DNA of 40,271 nucleotides from Alistipes sp. (GCA_017465055.1 JAFTWZ010000003.1:1-40271); one strand, 5' to 3'. Shown: positions 7,118-16,796, numbered from the stretch's first letter. A program made the numbers and translations. Notes: generated by a model from the sequence alone, not told the origin.

Positions 7118-7216
7118 TTTATCGTGGGCAAGAATATACGAGTATTCTGTACTGCGATAGGCGATCCCAATGGTGAGAAACAGGCCTTTAGCACCCACCT
7201 GTTCACTATGCCTTAA
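7118..7216 (+). pseudogene. In-frame remnant of the lost C-terminal module of fimbrillin-like 1
   Basis: Directly after the TAG at 7115-7117 the same frame stays open and reads FIVGKNIRVFCTAIGDPNG, EKQAFSTHLFTMP, then TAA. The amino-acid pattern is that of a terminal beta-sandwich strand pair ending a protein. The best reading is that an internal deletion or nonsense change removed the C-terminal module and left its last strands. Confidence 0.5.
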
Positions 7217-7261
7217 TGATACAGCCGAATAATCAAAACAAACCAATTAATATTTTACACT

Positions 7262-10200
7262 ATGAGAAAGTTTTTATCTTTTGCAGCACTGCTGGCACTG
7301 CTCAGCGGCTGCGCGCAGGCAGATGGCGTAAACGAGAAGCTACCCGTTGCGGTAGATGCGCCCGAGACCCTCTATGCCGAGTTCGACACCGAGAGCGGCG
7401 ATAAGGAGGATGAGACTCGTACCTATGTTGTGGACGAGTGGATGTTACGTTGGCACGAGGGCGACGAGATATCGTTCTTCCCCGTAACCTACAATATGTG
7501 CTATCGTTTCAATGGTGAGACAGGCGATAACGGTGGCTCTTTCTCGAAGCTTACTACCGATCTTGTTACTGGCAACGAGCTACCAACACGTTATGCGCTC
7601 TATCCCTATCAGGATAACACTACCATCAGCGACGAGGGCCGCATCACCTACCACTTCCCCGACCAGCAGGTCTATGGCGAGAAGTCGTTTGGTCGCGGTG
7701 CTAACGTGATGGTTGCCGCAACCGAGAATCACGACGATAACGTGCTTCGCTTTAAGAACGTTGGCGGCTACCTCAAGTTGCAGATATATAGCTCGGAGCA
7801 GCGTTGGCTCGACTATATCGAGCTCGAGGGTAACAACGGCGAGCGCATCACTGGTGAGGCCTATATCGAGACGAGCTATGGCTGGGATCCGTGGGTTGAG
7901 ATGTCGGAGAATGCTGGCACTATGCTAACGCTCGACTGCGTAGATACTGAGCACTGGGTAGATATCGCTATTAGCACCGACCCCGAGAATCCTACTGATT
8001 TCTGGTTCGTATTGCCTCCTACCTACTTCGACAACGGTATCACTGTTCGCATCTACGACACCGAGGGTAATATATGCACCAAGAGCACCTATAACTGGAT
8101 TCCTGTTGAGCGTAACTGCATACAGCCACTCTCTACCTTCGAGTTCGTGGCCGATGGTGGCAACCAGGGCGGCGGCAACGAGGATTTAGAGCTCTCAAGC
8201 TGGGGTGTTTTCGGTAGTATGACCGATTGGTCTAATGATATACCTATGTATATATACGAGAACTACCACGTAGCCTACAATGTATCGATGATTGCTGGCG
8301 ACGAGTTTAAGTTCCGTAAGGATTCTGCGTGGGACTTCAACTACGGTGGCGACTTCATAGGCTTTGGCGAGCGCACCTCAGCTATCAGAGATGGTGGTAA
8401 TATCCAGATCCCTGAGGATGGTATTTACGATATCTACTTCGATTCTTATGCTCTTGTATTCTACATTATGTACGCTGGCGAGGTGCCAAGTGGTGGCGGT
8501 GTTGATGAGCCAGTAGCACCCGAGGGAGAGGTGCCCTACAACCAGATTTGGTATACGACGCTCGACGAGAGCCTTCTCGTGCCCAACAACGACGACTTTG
8601 GTGGTGCTGTTGTTGTATCAAACACCTATGAGAATGGCTTGGGTGTAATCACTTTCGACAGAAATGTATATAAAATCGGTTTCCAAACGTTTTATGGAAA
8701 GACATCCATCAATACCATAAAGTTGCCCAATTGTATAACATATATCGAGGCATATGGCTTTACTGACTGCGTTAATCTAACATATATTAATATTCCTGAA
8801 GATATTCAGTTTATTTGTAGTGGACAATTTACAGGATGTTATTCATTAAAACGCTTGACTGGTAAATATGTTACCGATGATGGCAGATGTGTAATTATGA
8901 ATAATAAACTCGAGACAGTTGCTCCTGCCGAGTTAATATCATATACAATACCAGAGGGCGTTACAACAATCGCTGGTGGAGCATTCCGCGCTTGTAGAGA
9001 TTTAAAGGAAATTATTATTTCAGAAGGCGTAGAGACTATAGATGACACTGAGGCCTTTGCTGGTTGTGATAATTTGGAGATAGTTGTAGTGCCAAGTACT
9101 CTTAAATACCTTGGCGGATCAGCGTTTAAGGGGTGTGCTCGTTTAACTCGTTTTGAGGGTCCTTTAGCCTCTGACGATAATCGTTGCCTTATCATTGATA
9201 ACACTATCGTTGCATTTGCTCGCTACGGGGTTGAAACGTATACTATTCCTGAATATATTACGTCAATAGGTGCTGACGTTTTTAGAGGTTGTGAAGAACT
9301 TACTGCTATAAACATTCACGACAATGTATCATATATTGGTGGTGGAGCTTTTGGGGGATGTAATGGTCTTAGAAGCATCACTATCCCTGATAAGGTCACT
9401 GTAATCGAGCCATATACATTTGAATATTGTCACAATCTATATGATGTAAAACTTGGTAAGTACACTACAACAATTCGTTATATGGCCTTTGTAGGTTGTG
9501 AAAGTCTACGTATGCTATACCTACCTTCAACAATAGAGAGCATCGAATGGGGTAGTCTCCAATGTCCTTCAATGACCGAGTTGTATTGTGCTGCTCCTAC
9601 ACCACCATATTTGGAGGGTGATACGATATATGGTGATGTCCCTGGTCGAACAATATATGTGCCAGTAGATTCAGTAACAGCTTATCAAACTGCTGATGTA
9701 TGGAGCGATTTTGCTGACGAATTTGTTGGTTATGATTTCGAGAATAACGAGACTCCAGCACCTCCGACTACCCCCGTAAATCCCGAGGATTGCGAGTGGG
9801 CAGATGTCTACCTCTCGCTCCCTACGGAGGAGTATGCAGCAAATGGCTTTTATCCATTCAATTGTATCTTTATAAACGTTACAGGTACAAATCTTATCTC
9901 TGGTCGTTATATTATTCTTGATATTGCTCAGGTGGGTACTGAGGTTACTATTGAGAAAGCTTTGGCGTATAGTTCTTCTTTTGATCCATCTTGGATAGAC
10001 TCTATAAATAACAGTGGTAGTATAATACTAAATGCTGGTGCTACTCCATCTACGACGTTTCGTGTTATAATTGAGCTTACTAATGAAAATGGCGATTTAG
10101 TACGCTTCGATAGAGTAATCACAACTACAGAGGCTGTACCCCATACCGATATGGAGAAGTGGGTTGGCACGTGGAGCTTATCGGCAGACCAGGTAGTTAA

Positions 10201-10795
10201 CTGGACATATGTCGATGGAGCGTATAATGGCCCTGCCCTTATCGACAAGTCTGCAACCTATGATATCACTATCGAGGCGGCAACGGATATCGGCTTTAAC
10301 ATAGTGCGAGTGTATGGCTTGACATCGTTGACCACAAGCAATGGTGAGCCTATCAGTGTATTGGCTTATATCCATAACGACGGGTATCTTATACTCGAAG
10401 CAGGTACTGCATCCATTGAGCAGATTAACGAATCTGAGTTTACTTATTGGCTTCCATATGTTCAGACATCAAATGGAGTTGAAGTGATTCCAGCTTATAG
10501 TGATGCCTTGTATTTGACACTTAGCGAGGATGGCTTGACCGCTACTACTGCTTCACGTGGCTCTATAGAATACAATGGTGAGGTTTATGATGTAATTGGT
10601 ATGGATGTTTTTGCATTCGATGGAAATACAGGAGCTATCAGAGAGATGTTCAATCCCGAGACTATGCCCGAGGTAAACTCTCCAGCAGGCAACATCACAT
10701 TGACCCGCACATCGAGCGCCGCAAAGGCAGCGTATGCGCCCACGAAGCGTGCATCGGTAGCCAATGGCACATTCAAAATTGAGATGGTAAAATAA
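7262..10795 (+). CDS. Fimbrillin-like lipoprotein 2 with SusE-like and BspA leucine-rich repeat domains
   Basis: 1177 residues. Lipobox LLSGCAQA (C17). Residues about 20-300 are the Mfa-like scaffold, nearly identical in DNA to the next gene. After a Gly/Asn linker, about 316-412 (GVFGSMTDWSNDIPMY, DEFKFRKDSAWDFNYGG, DGIYDIYFD) resembles SusE/SusF outer-membrane starch-binding domains. Residues about 455-825 are BspA/LRR_5 repeats (xxIxxxAFxGCxxLxxIxIPxxVxxI, about 23 residues each). The remainder holds an Fn3-like segment (about 840-960) and a final beta-barrel-like domain (about 965-1177, KWVGTWSLSADQVVNW). It is probably a surface adhesin or pilus-associated binder. The repeat section is richer in A+T than its flanks. 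Confidence 0.85.
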   Translation: MRKFLSFAALLALLSGCAQADGVNEKLPVAVDAPETLYAEFDTESGDKEDETRTYVVDEWMLRWHEGDEISFFPVTYNMCYRFNGETGDNGGSFSKLTTDLVTGNELPTRYALYPYQDNTTISDEGRITYHFPDQQVYGEKSFGRGANVMVAATENHDDNVLRFKNVGGYLKLQIYSSEQRWLDYIELEGNNGERITGEAYIETSYGWDPWVEMSENAGTMLTLDCVDTEHWVDIAISTDPENPTDFWFVLPPTYFDNGITVRIYDTEGNICTKSTYNWIPVERNCIQPLSTFEFVADGGNQGGGNEDLELSSWGVFGSMTDWSNDIPMYIYENYHVAYNVSMIAGDEFKFRKDSAWDFNYGGDFIGFGERTSAIRDGGNIQIPEDGIYDIYFDSYALVFYIMYAGEVPSGGGVDEPVAPEGEVPYNQIWYTTLDESLLVPNNDDFGGAVVVSNTYENGLGVITFDRNVYKIGFQTFYGKTSINTIKLPNCITYIEAYGFTDCVNLTYINIPEDIQFICSGQFTGCYSLKRLTGKYVTDDGRCVIMNNKLETVAPAELISYTIPEGVTTIAGGAFRACRDLKEIIISEGVETIDDTEAFAGCDNLEIVVVPSTLKYLGGSAFKGCARLTRFEGPLASDDNRCLIIDNTIVAFARYGVETYTIPEYITSIGADVFRGCEELTAINIHDNVSYIGGGAFGGCNGLRSITIPDKVTVIEPYTFEYCHNLYDVKLGKYTTTIRYMAFVGCESLRMLYLPSTIESIEWGSLQCPSMTELYCAAPTPPYLEGDTIYGDVPGRTIYVPVDSVTAYQTADVWSDFADEFVGYDFENNETPAPPTTPVNPEDCEWADVYLSLPTEEYAANGFYPFNCIFINVTGTNLISGRYIILDIAQVGTEVTIEKALAYSSSFDPSWIDSINNSGSIILNAGATPSTTFRVIIELTNENGDLVRFDRVITTTEAVPHTDMEKWVGTWSLSADQVVNWTYVDGAYNGPALIDKSATYDITIEAATDIGFNIVRVYGLTSLTTSNGEPISVLAYIHNDGYLILEAGTASIEQINESEFTYWLPYVQTSNGVEVIPAYSDALYLTLSEDGLTATTASRGSIEYNGEVYDVIGMDVFAFDGNTGAIREMFNPETMPEVNSPAGNITLTRTSSAAKAAYAPTKRASVANGTFKIEMVK

Positions 10796-10823
10796 TTATA
10801 CTAACCTTTAAATACTTCGCATT

Positions 10824-13800
10824 ATGAAGAAGTTATTATCCTTTGCAGCACTGCTGGCACTACTCAGCGGCTGCGCGCAGGCAGATGGCGTAAACGAAAA
10901 TCTACCCGTTGCGGTAGATGCGCCCGAGACCCTCTATGCCGAGTTCGACACCGAGAGCGGCGATAAGGAGGATGAGACCCGTACCTATGTTGTCGAGGAG
11001 CGCAAGTTGCGTTGGCACGAGGGCGACGAGATATCGTTCTTCCCCGTAACCTACAATATGTGCTATCGTTTCAATGGCGCAACTGGCTCAAATGGCGGCT
11101 CTTTCTCGAAAGTAACCACCGACTTGGTAACAGGTAACTCACTCCCCACACGCTACGCTGTGTATCCCTATCAGGGCGATACCAAAATTAACGAGTTTGG
11201 TAACATCACCTATCACTTCCCCGATTGGCAGAGCTATGGCGAGAAGTCGTTTGGTCGTGGTGCTAACGTGATGGTTGCCGCAACCGAGAACCACGACGAT
11301 AACGTGCTGCGCTTTAGAAACGTGGGCGGTTACCTCAAGTTGCAGGTCTATAGCTCGGAGCAGCGTTGGATCGACTATATCGAGCTCGAGGGTAACAACG
11401 GCGAGCGCATCACTGGCGAGGCACGCATCGAGACTGGCTATGGCTGGGATCCGTGGGTTGAGATGACGGAGAACGCTGGCACTCGACTCTCGCTCAACTG
11501 CTATAGCTACGACTCTTGGCAGAATGTTCGCCTCAGCACCGACCCCGAGAATCCTACTGATTTCTGGTTCGTATTGCCCCCTACCTACTTCGAAAATGGT
11601 GTTACGGTGCGCATCCACGACACCGAGGGTAATGTATGTACCAAGAGCACCTACAACTGGATTCCTGTGGATCGCAACTACATCCAGCCACTCTCTACCT
11701 TCGAGTTTGTGACCGATGGTGGCGACCAGGGCGGCGAGGATGAGACTTCGTTGAAGGTCTACGTCGATGTTTCGGCTACAGGCTGGAACGAGTGTTATCT
11801 CTGGGCATGGAATCTCGAGGAGGGGTATAGCTATACTGTAGATGCTTGGCCAGGTGAGTACTTAACAGATACCGAGACTATAAACGGAACTACATACTAT
11901 GTTTGGAACGCTCCTGCAGAGCTTCTAAATCAAACTATTGGTGTTATACCTAATATCTTAACAGAGCAGACTGTCGACCTACGCGCTACACTCACCGAGG
12001 ATGGCACATTCATAGTGCTCACCGAGGAGGAGGATGAGAGTGGCAAGTGGCTTGCAACAGTCTCAAATGGCACACCAGGTGGCAACGTAACAGGTGGATT
12101 CTCGTTTGAGAATATATCTGCAGATATTTTCTCTTTCACTTTGGATATCATTCCCGAAGACAAGGAGGCTCCCTACATCATTATGTCGGCTAATCCTGAA
12201 TACATCAATTTGGGAGGTCTTGAGACTGGTGAGGACTTCTATAACGACGATATGGAATACTTCAACTGGTTGGGTGGATTTTATGGTAAGGATGCTGTAG
12301 GTATTATGCAAGACCGCTCGAGGTTTGGCGACCAGCGAGGCGTAACCATTGGTGAGTGTGTGCCAGGTGTACCTTACGTATTATACTGCTACTACTTCGA
12401 CTGGGAGACTGGCGCACTTATCTCTGACGTAACTATGATTGAGATTACTACTACCGAGCCAGAGAAAAGTCAAATAGCATTTGATGTTCAGTACAATGTT
12501 GAGGGGTCACTTCTAACGGTAGACGTTCTTGCTCAAAACTACGATGGCGCTTACTACTTCGATATAATCCCAATTAACGTTATAGACTCACTCCTACAGG
12601 ATTATAAATTCCTTAACAACAGCCCTGTAGAGGCTGTCGAGTACTTCTGGGCAGATGCTGTACAGGAGATGCATATTAATCAGAGTTTATCTTACGAAGA
12701 GATAGTATCGACCTATAATTGCCAGGGTTACAACGATGATGGCACGCCACGTAGCCACTACGAGTTTGAAATGGAGGATAACAATGAATATTACATCATC
12801 GCATTCGCGATGGAGGAGCACGGCCTTGCTTGCTCTGTACCTCAGATCGTAAAAGTTAATCTCAATGGCGAGGATTCAGACACCCGATCTATTGAGATTA
12901 CAGAAGTAACCTACAACAGCATCACTTTTACAATCAATATCCAGGATAGCTATGTGTTCCAGTGTATCGATAAGGCATTCTTGGAGTATAACGGTCAAAC
13001 ACCTGAGGAGTATATTACTACGGGTGTTGGTATCCCTGCTCAGGGCGTTCAGACGATTGAGTGGATTGATGGTAACAAGTATGGCAATCACGATATGCAC
13101 GTTCGCGAGGATAGCGACTACTACGTGATTGCCGCAATCACCAACGGTGGTGAGATTACGGGCGAAATCATCGTAGCGGAGACACATACACCCAAGATAC
13201 CTGAAACAGAGGCTGGTACCACCGTCGAACTTAAGGACATAACCTCTACTTCGGTAACTGTTGCGACAACCCCAGACGACAATGTTGCAGAGTACTACGT
13301 ATGGGTAGAGACTAAGGCCAATATCGAGTACTACGTCTCTGTCGGTGGCGGCGAGTCTTTCCTCAACTCTCTTATCAAGAATGTTAACTCAGGCTCTTGG
13401 CACCTCACACAGGCCAACGAGCAGACTTGGGAGGGCCTTACATCCGACACCGACTACTACTGCTTGACTCTCACCATCGATAACGATGGTGCTCAGTCAC
13501 TCTCAAAATTAGAGTTTAGGACATTGGGGGTTTCAGAGGGTGAAAATAATCCTACTGACGACTTGGATATGACCTTCGATATCTCGGTTGAGGATATTAC
13601 GGCTACTCACGCCGCTATTAAGATTACACCATCGTCTAACACCGACACTTTCAATTGGATGGTAGGCGAGTGGGATGGCGTTCAGACTGCTGAGGAAGTT
13701 ATGAATGACATAGTTAATTCGTATGCTGAATACTTTAACAACGGTTGGATGCTATATAGCGGCGTTCAAGACTATACAGGTGGCCCAGGTAGCGAATATA

Positions 13801-14693
13801 AGTTTCGGCTCTCTACACCCGATACAGACTACTATGTTATAGCCTTTGGTTATTCTGGTGGTGTGACTACAGCTCCACATATGGTTACATTCCGCTCATT
13901 GCCTGGTGTAGATATCAACGAAGTGGAGTTTACAATGGAGGCATCGGATGTTCAGCCCTATACCGCTATGATAAGCATTTCACCATCTTCGGATACGGTG
14001 TACTACTCTTGGGGTGTAGTGCGAGCAGAAGATTGGGACGAGACCTCAACTATTGAGTCGAGTAATAGTTTTATCGATGAAATGTATAGAAATTGTTTAG
14101 ACATTAACCCAAATATTACGATGGGAGAGATCTTAAATATGTACTCCTTGCGTGGTAATAAGCAGCTTCGTGCAACTAATCTTGATCCTGAAACTACCTA
14201 TATGGGTTATATCTTGATGCACGATACTACGACTGGTCACGTAGTGCGCGTTATTACCATACAAGATGTTGTCACGACTCACGCACTCGGTAGCGTAACT
14301 CCAACGTTGGAGGTTTTTGGTATATTCTCGGGTGACGAGGAGGCAGGACAGATATTTGGCCAGCCAGATGTTACTGCAGGTAAGGCTATCGTTGCTCTTA
14401 AGATAAACAACGTAGAGGAAGCCTCATCATACTATTATGGTGCGAAATCAGGCGACCATCGTGACTATGATTATGGTAGGATTTATAGCGAGGTATCGTT
14501 TAACCAGACCAATTCTGAGTATATGTTTTTCCTGTCTGAATGGGATAGTGGTATGACATATTGGGCAGCAGCCAAGGATGGTAACGGCATTTTTGGCGGT
14601 GTAGCCAATATCTATGTGCAGTGCGACGCGTCTAATACTGATGACATCGACTTACTATTTCATATTGGTGGGAATGGTAGCAATCAGCAATAG
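10824..14693 (+). CDS. Fimbrillin-like lipoprotein 3 with starch-binding-like module and Fn3-like repeats
   Basis: 1289 residues, starting 28 bases after gene 2. The lipobox and scaffold (about 1-300) repeat gene 2 almost exactly. After the linker, about 309-395 (WNECYLWAWNLEEGYSY, DAWPGEYLTD, YYVWNAP) fits the CBM26-type starch-binding fold with its Trp/Tyr platform. From about 425 to the end there are at least six Fn3-like or Ig-like domains with recurring YYVIAF, YYVIAAI and YYCLTL strands. No enzyme motif is visible. It is probably a long surface stalk with a sugar-binding module near the scaffold. The last gene of the unit; a strong hairpin terminator follows. Confidence 0.82.
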   Translation: MKKLLSFAALLALLSGCAQADGVNENLPVAVDAPETLYAEFDTESGDKEDETRTYVVEERKLRWHEGDEISFFPVTYNMCYRFNGATGSNGGSFSKVTTDLVTGNSLPTRYAVYPYQGDTKINEFGNITYHFPDWQSYGEKSFGRGANVMVAATENHDDNVLRFRNVGGYLKLQVYSSEQRWIDYIELEGNNGERITGEARIETGYGWDPWVEMTENAGTRLSLNCYSYDSWQNVRLSTDPENPTDFWFVLPPTYFENGVTVRIHDTEGNVCTKSTYNWIPVDRNYIQPLSTFEFVTDGGDQGGEDETSLKVYVDVSATGWNECYLWAWNLEEGYSYTVDAWPGEYLTDTETINGTTYYVWNAPAELLNQTIGVIPNILTEQTVDLRATLTEDGTFIVLTEEEDESGKWLATVSNGTPGGNVTGGFSFENISADIFSFTLDIIPEDKEAPYIIMSANPEYINLGGLETGEDFYNDDMEYFNWLGGFYGKDAVGIMQDRSRFGDQRGVTIGECVPGVPYVLYCYYFDWETGALISDVTMIEITTTEPEKSQIAFDVQYNVEGSLLTVDVLAQNYDGAYYFDIIPINVIDSLLQDYKFLNNSPVEAVEYFWADAVQEMHINQSLSYEEIVSTYNCQGYNDDGTPRSHYEFEMEDNNEYYIIAFAMEEHGLACSVPQIVKVNLNGEDSDTRSIEITEVTYNSITFTINIQDSYVFQCIDKAFLEYNGQTPEEYITTGVGIPAQGVQTIEWIDGNKYGNHDMHVREDSDYYVIAAITNGGEITGEIIVAETHTPKIPETEAGTTVELKDITSTSVTVATTPDDNVAEYYVWVETKANIEYYVSVGGGESFLNSLIKNVNSGSWHLTQANEQTWEGLTSDTDYYCLTLTIDNDGAQSLSKLEFRTLGVSEGENNPTDDLDMTFDISVEDITATHAAIKITPSSNTDTFNWMVGEWDGVQTAEEVMNDIVNSYAEYFNNGWMLYSGVQDYTGGPGSEYKFRLSTPDTDYYVIAFGYSGGVTTAPHMVTFRSLPGVDINEVEFTMEASDVQPYTAMISISPSSDTVYYSWGVVRAEDWDETSTIESSNSFIDEMYRNCLDINPNITMGEILNMYSLRGNKQLRATNLDPETTYMGYILMHDTTTGHVVRVITIQDVVTTHALGSVTPTLEVFGIFSGDEEAGQIFGQPDVTAGKAIVALKINNVEEASSYYYGAKSGDHRDYDYGRIYSEVSFNQTNSEYMFFLSEWDSGMTYWAAAKDGNGIFGGVANIYVQCDASNTDDIDLLFHIGGNGSNQQ

Positions 14694-14711
14694 ATAACAT
14701 AGTACACTACA

Positions 14712-14770
14712 ACACAAGTGACTCAGTAACAAGGAGAAACACCTATGTTACTGCGTCACTCGTGTTTTTA
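14712..14770 (+). terminator. Rho-independent terminator of the fimbrillin-like operon
   Basis: A 20-base stem (14712-14731 with 14746-14765, about 18 of 20 paired), a 14-base loop and TTTTTA downstream, 18 bases after the stop of gene 3. Confidence 0.75.
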
Positions 14771-14859
14771 TGATATGGTCATCACTATCTCGTTAAGAGA
14801 TAGAATAAAAATATGGAGTTTGCATGATTTTTTTCAATCCCCACTGGAATTTAAAGTGA

Positions 14860-14897
14860 CCCCAAAAGTTTGGACAAAAAACTTTTGGGGTTTCTTT
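14860..14897 (+). repeat. Perfect 12-bp hairpin resembling insertion-sequence ends or a terminator
   Basis: CCCCAAAAGTTT at 14860-14871 pairs with AAACTTTTGGGG at 14879-14890, followed by TTTCTTT. The preceding AAGTGACCCCAAAAGTTTGG looks like the tips of IS3-like elements common in Bacteroidetes, so it may be a residual IS end. It also works as a terminator. Confidence 0.4.
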
Positions 14898-15172
14898 ATG
14901 CGCAAAAAACTGATGAGGTCAAGACATTAGTCCAGAAATTGAAAACAACCATTGAGGATGGCGTTCATAATTTCAAACACCATAGAATAGGCTTTGAAAC
15001 ACAGTTTGTCTGTTGGACTATTGTGATAGAAACAGTTTTGATTTTGGGGCTATTTACTTGGATAATAATATCAGAGAAGCCTAATCAGCGAGAAGAGAAT
15101 AACGACCTCAAATACCGCTACATCAAGATGAATGGCGATGCTTCCGCTAAACAAAATAGCGCATTCAGATAG
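14870..15172 (+). pseudogene. Truncated mobilization-region-like membrane protein fragment
   Basis: The frame starts only at a TTG inside the hairpin above, so the true 5' end is missing. It encodes a coiled N-terminal part (TDEVKTLVQKLKTTIEDG), one membrane helix (WTIVIETVLILGLFTWIII) and EENNDLKYRYIKMNGDAS before a stop. The N-D-L-K-Y-R-Y-I-K-M-x-G-x-A signature is one I associate with small proteins in mobilization regions of Bacteroides conjugative or mobilizable elements, where a longer C-terminus follows. Both ends therefore look lost. The family assignment is from memory. Confidence 0.4.
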
Positions 15173-15225
15173 TTTTATTTATGATTTTTCAGGCTGCTAT
15201 TTAGTTCTGTTTGCAGATTTTTACG

Positions 15226-15233
15226 TAATTTTG
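15226..15233 (+). promoter_or_regulatory. -7 box (TAATTTTG) for the first membrane AraC regulator
   Basis: A TAnnTTTG match 26 bases before the ATG at 15260. No well-spaced -33 box was found. Confidence 0.35.
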
Positions 15234-15259
15234 CGCCAAAGTATAATGGTAATATTCAG

Positions 15260-16381
15260 ATGGGATACAATGATTTTATATTGACAGTCAATTCGTCCAG
15301 CATCATCATATTATTAGGAATGGCCGCTGTACTGCTTGCTGCTACCCGTTTTCGTGGAGAGAGCGGATATGCGGCTGCCATTATTGTACTACCCAATGTC
15401 CCCGTCTATATATACAATATGAGCCGAATGTTGGAATGGCACAACTTGACTCTTTTTATGTTTCCCATCAGTTTCTCGGTCAATACGCTGCTGATGCCAT
15501 TGCTATGGCTCTTTGCCAAGAAGAATTTTGACCTGAACTTCCGCCTCAAACCTATTCATCTCCTGCATCTCCTGCCCGGTCTTCTTTGCCTCGGACTTAG
15601 CCTTGCTATTCCTACTCAGGAGCGTATTGCATCCATTCAGCACGAGATGACAGGTGATGACACTTGGATAGGCGACATCAATACGATCATTGTTTTCATA
15701 CAGATGGTGGCTTACTTCGCGGTCATCTTCCGCTTCCTTCATCGGAAGAAAAAAGCCATCAGAGATACCGCTTCCGATGCAGAATGGGTACAGAAAGAGT
15801 GGATTCCGGTCTTTGAGTATCTCTTCGCCGCACTGTTTGTCATCGTGATGGTATGTTACTTCATTTGGCCTCGTACCGATGCCTGGCTCATTCAAATCCT
15901 GAATGTCGTTGCGATGTTTTATCTGGTCTATAATTCCATTGCCCACCCGGTGGTGCCAATCAAGCAAGTTCCCGAGAATATTCCGGAGCCTACTGAACCC
16001 TATGAACCGGAAACCTCTGCCACTCCTGCTATGGACAATAGGCAGATGAACGAAGTCTGTGAACGTGCTTCCCGATATCTGGAGGAGTCGAAAGCCTACT
16101 TGCGTCCCGATATTTCGTTGGCAATCTTCGCCAAGGAGATAAATATTCCGCAACGCACCCTCTCGCGTTCCATCAACGGGTGTCTGGGCTGTAACTTCTT
16201 TGAATTTATCAATCGGATGCGTGTCGAAGAGGCGAAGCGTCTGTTATTACAACTTGACGTAAAAGATTACAATATCGATAGCATCTATACTGATTGCGGC
16301 TTCCGCTCTCGTTCCACATTCTTTCTGGTTTTTAAGAAAGTGACTGGGAAGAGCCCAGTTGCGTGGCTACGGGAGAGATAA
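15260..16381 (+). CDS. Membrane-anchored AraC-type regulator 1
   Basis: 373 residues. The N-terminal half (about 1-225) is a membrane sensor with six to seven hydrophobic helices. The C-terminal part (about 275-373) is an AraC/HTH_18 domain: LAIFAKEINIPQRTLSRSIN, FFEFINRMRVEEAKRLLL, then the second helix-turn-helix CGFRSRSTFFLVFKKVTGKSP. A variable acidic linker (PEPTEPYEPE) joins the halves. Such proteins are found widely in Bacteroidetes and are presumed to pass a membrane signal directly to DNA; targets are unknown. The start MGYNDFILTVNSSSIIILL is shared with the paralogue at 16797. Confidence 0.85.
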   Translation: MGYNDFILTVNSSSIIILLGMAAVLLAATRFRGESGYAAAIIVLPNVPVYIYNMSRMLEWHNLTLFMFPISFSVNTLLMPLLWLFAKKNFDLNFRLKPIHLLHLLPGLLCLGLSLAIPTQERIASIQHEMTGDDTWIGDINTIIVFIQMVAYFAVIFRFLHRKKKAIRDTASDAEWVQKEWIPVFEYLFAALFVIVMVCYFIWPRTDAWLIQILNVVAMFYLVYNSIAHPVVPIKQVPENIPEPTEPYEPETSATPAMDNRQMNEVCERASRYLEESKAYLRPDISLAIFAKEINIPQRTLSRSINGCLGCNFFEFINRMRVEEAKRLLLQLDVKDYNIDSIYTDCGFRSRSTFFLVFKKVTGKSPVAWLRER

Positions 16382-16527
16382 TCCAGTCCAAACATCCGAT
16401 TTTCGTACTCATTTCGTGGTATAAACACCTCCTATTTTCTTTTTTTTATATTCCTTTGCAGAAGAAAAAAGATAGCAACGGTCTTAAAAAAAGTCGTAAA
16501 CCAACCCTTTATTCTGAATAAAATGCA

Positions 16528-16535
16528 TAACTTTG
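16528..16535 (+). promoter_or_regulatory. -7 box (TAACTTTG) preceding a long leader
   Basis: A TAnnTTTG match. If used, the mRNA leader before the ATG at 16797 is about 255 bases. The -33 region is weak. Confidence 0.35.
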
Positions 16536-16542
16536 CCGATGC

Positions 16543-16796
16543 AAATCGCAAGGTTAGCAATGTTTAGTATTATTGGGAAGTGTGTTGCTTCATTCTCTGA
16601 AAGCGAATCTGGTAAATTTACAGGACGAGAATAAGCCGACTCTTCACGCAGATTGTTATATATCCACCCCTCCCGTGGAGGGTGTGTCGTGTATACCTGA
16701 TGCGTGGGCCGTTGCTTGTTTTAGTCCGAGGGTTTTACCAGAACCTGCTTTCATAAACAAGTGGATGGACCACGCTTTTTTTACAATAGCAGGTAT
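16543..16796 (+). other. Structured leader upstream of the second membrane regulator
   Basis: The region contains the hairpin CACCCCTCC-CGT-GGAGGGTG at 16663-16682 (one bulge) and a small frame (16573-16821, ending ...VLPEPAFINKWMDHAFF) that overlaps the regulator start out of frame. The frame lacks features of a real protein, but its sequence seems familiar from leader regions in related genomes. It is a candidate cis-acting RNA or leader peptide; low certainty. Confidence 0.3.
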
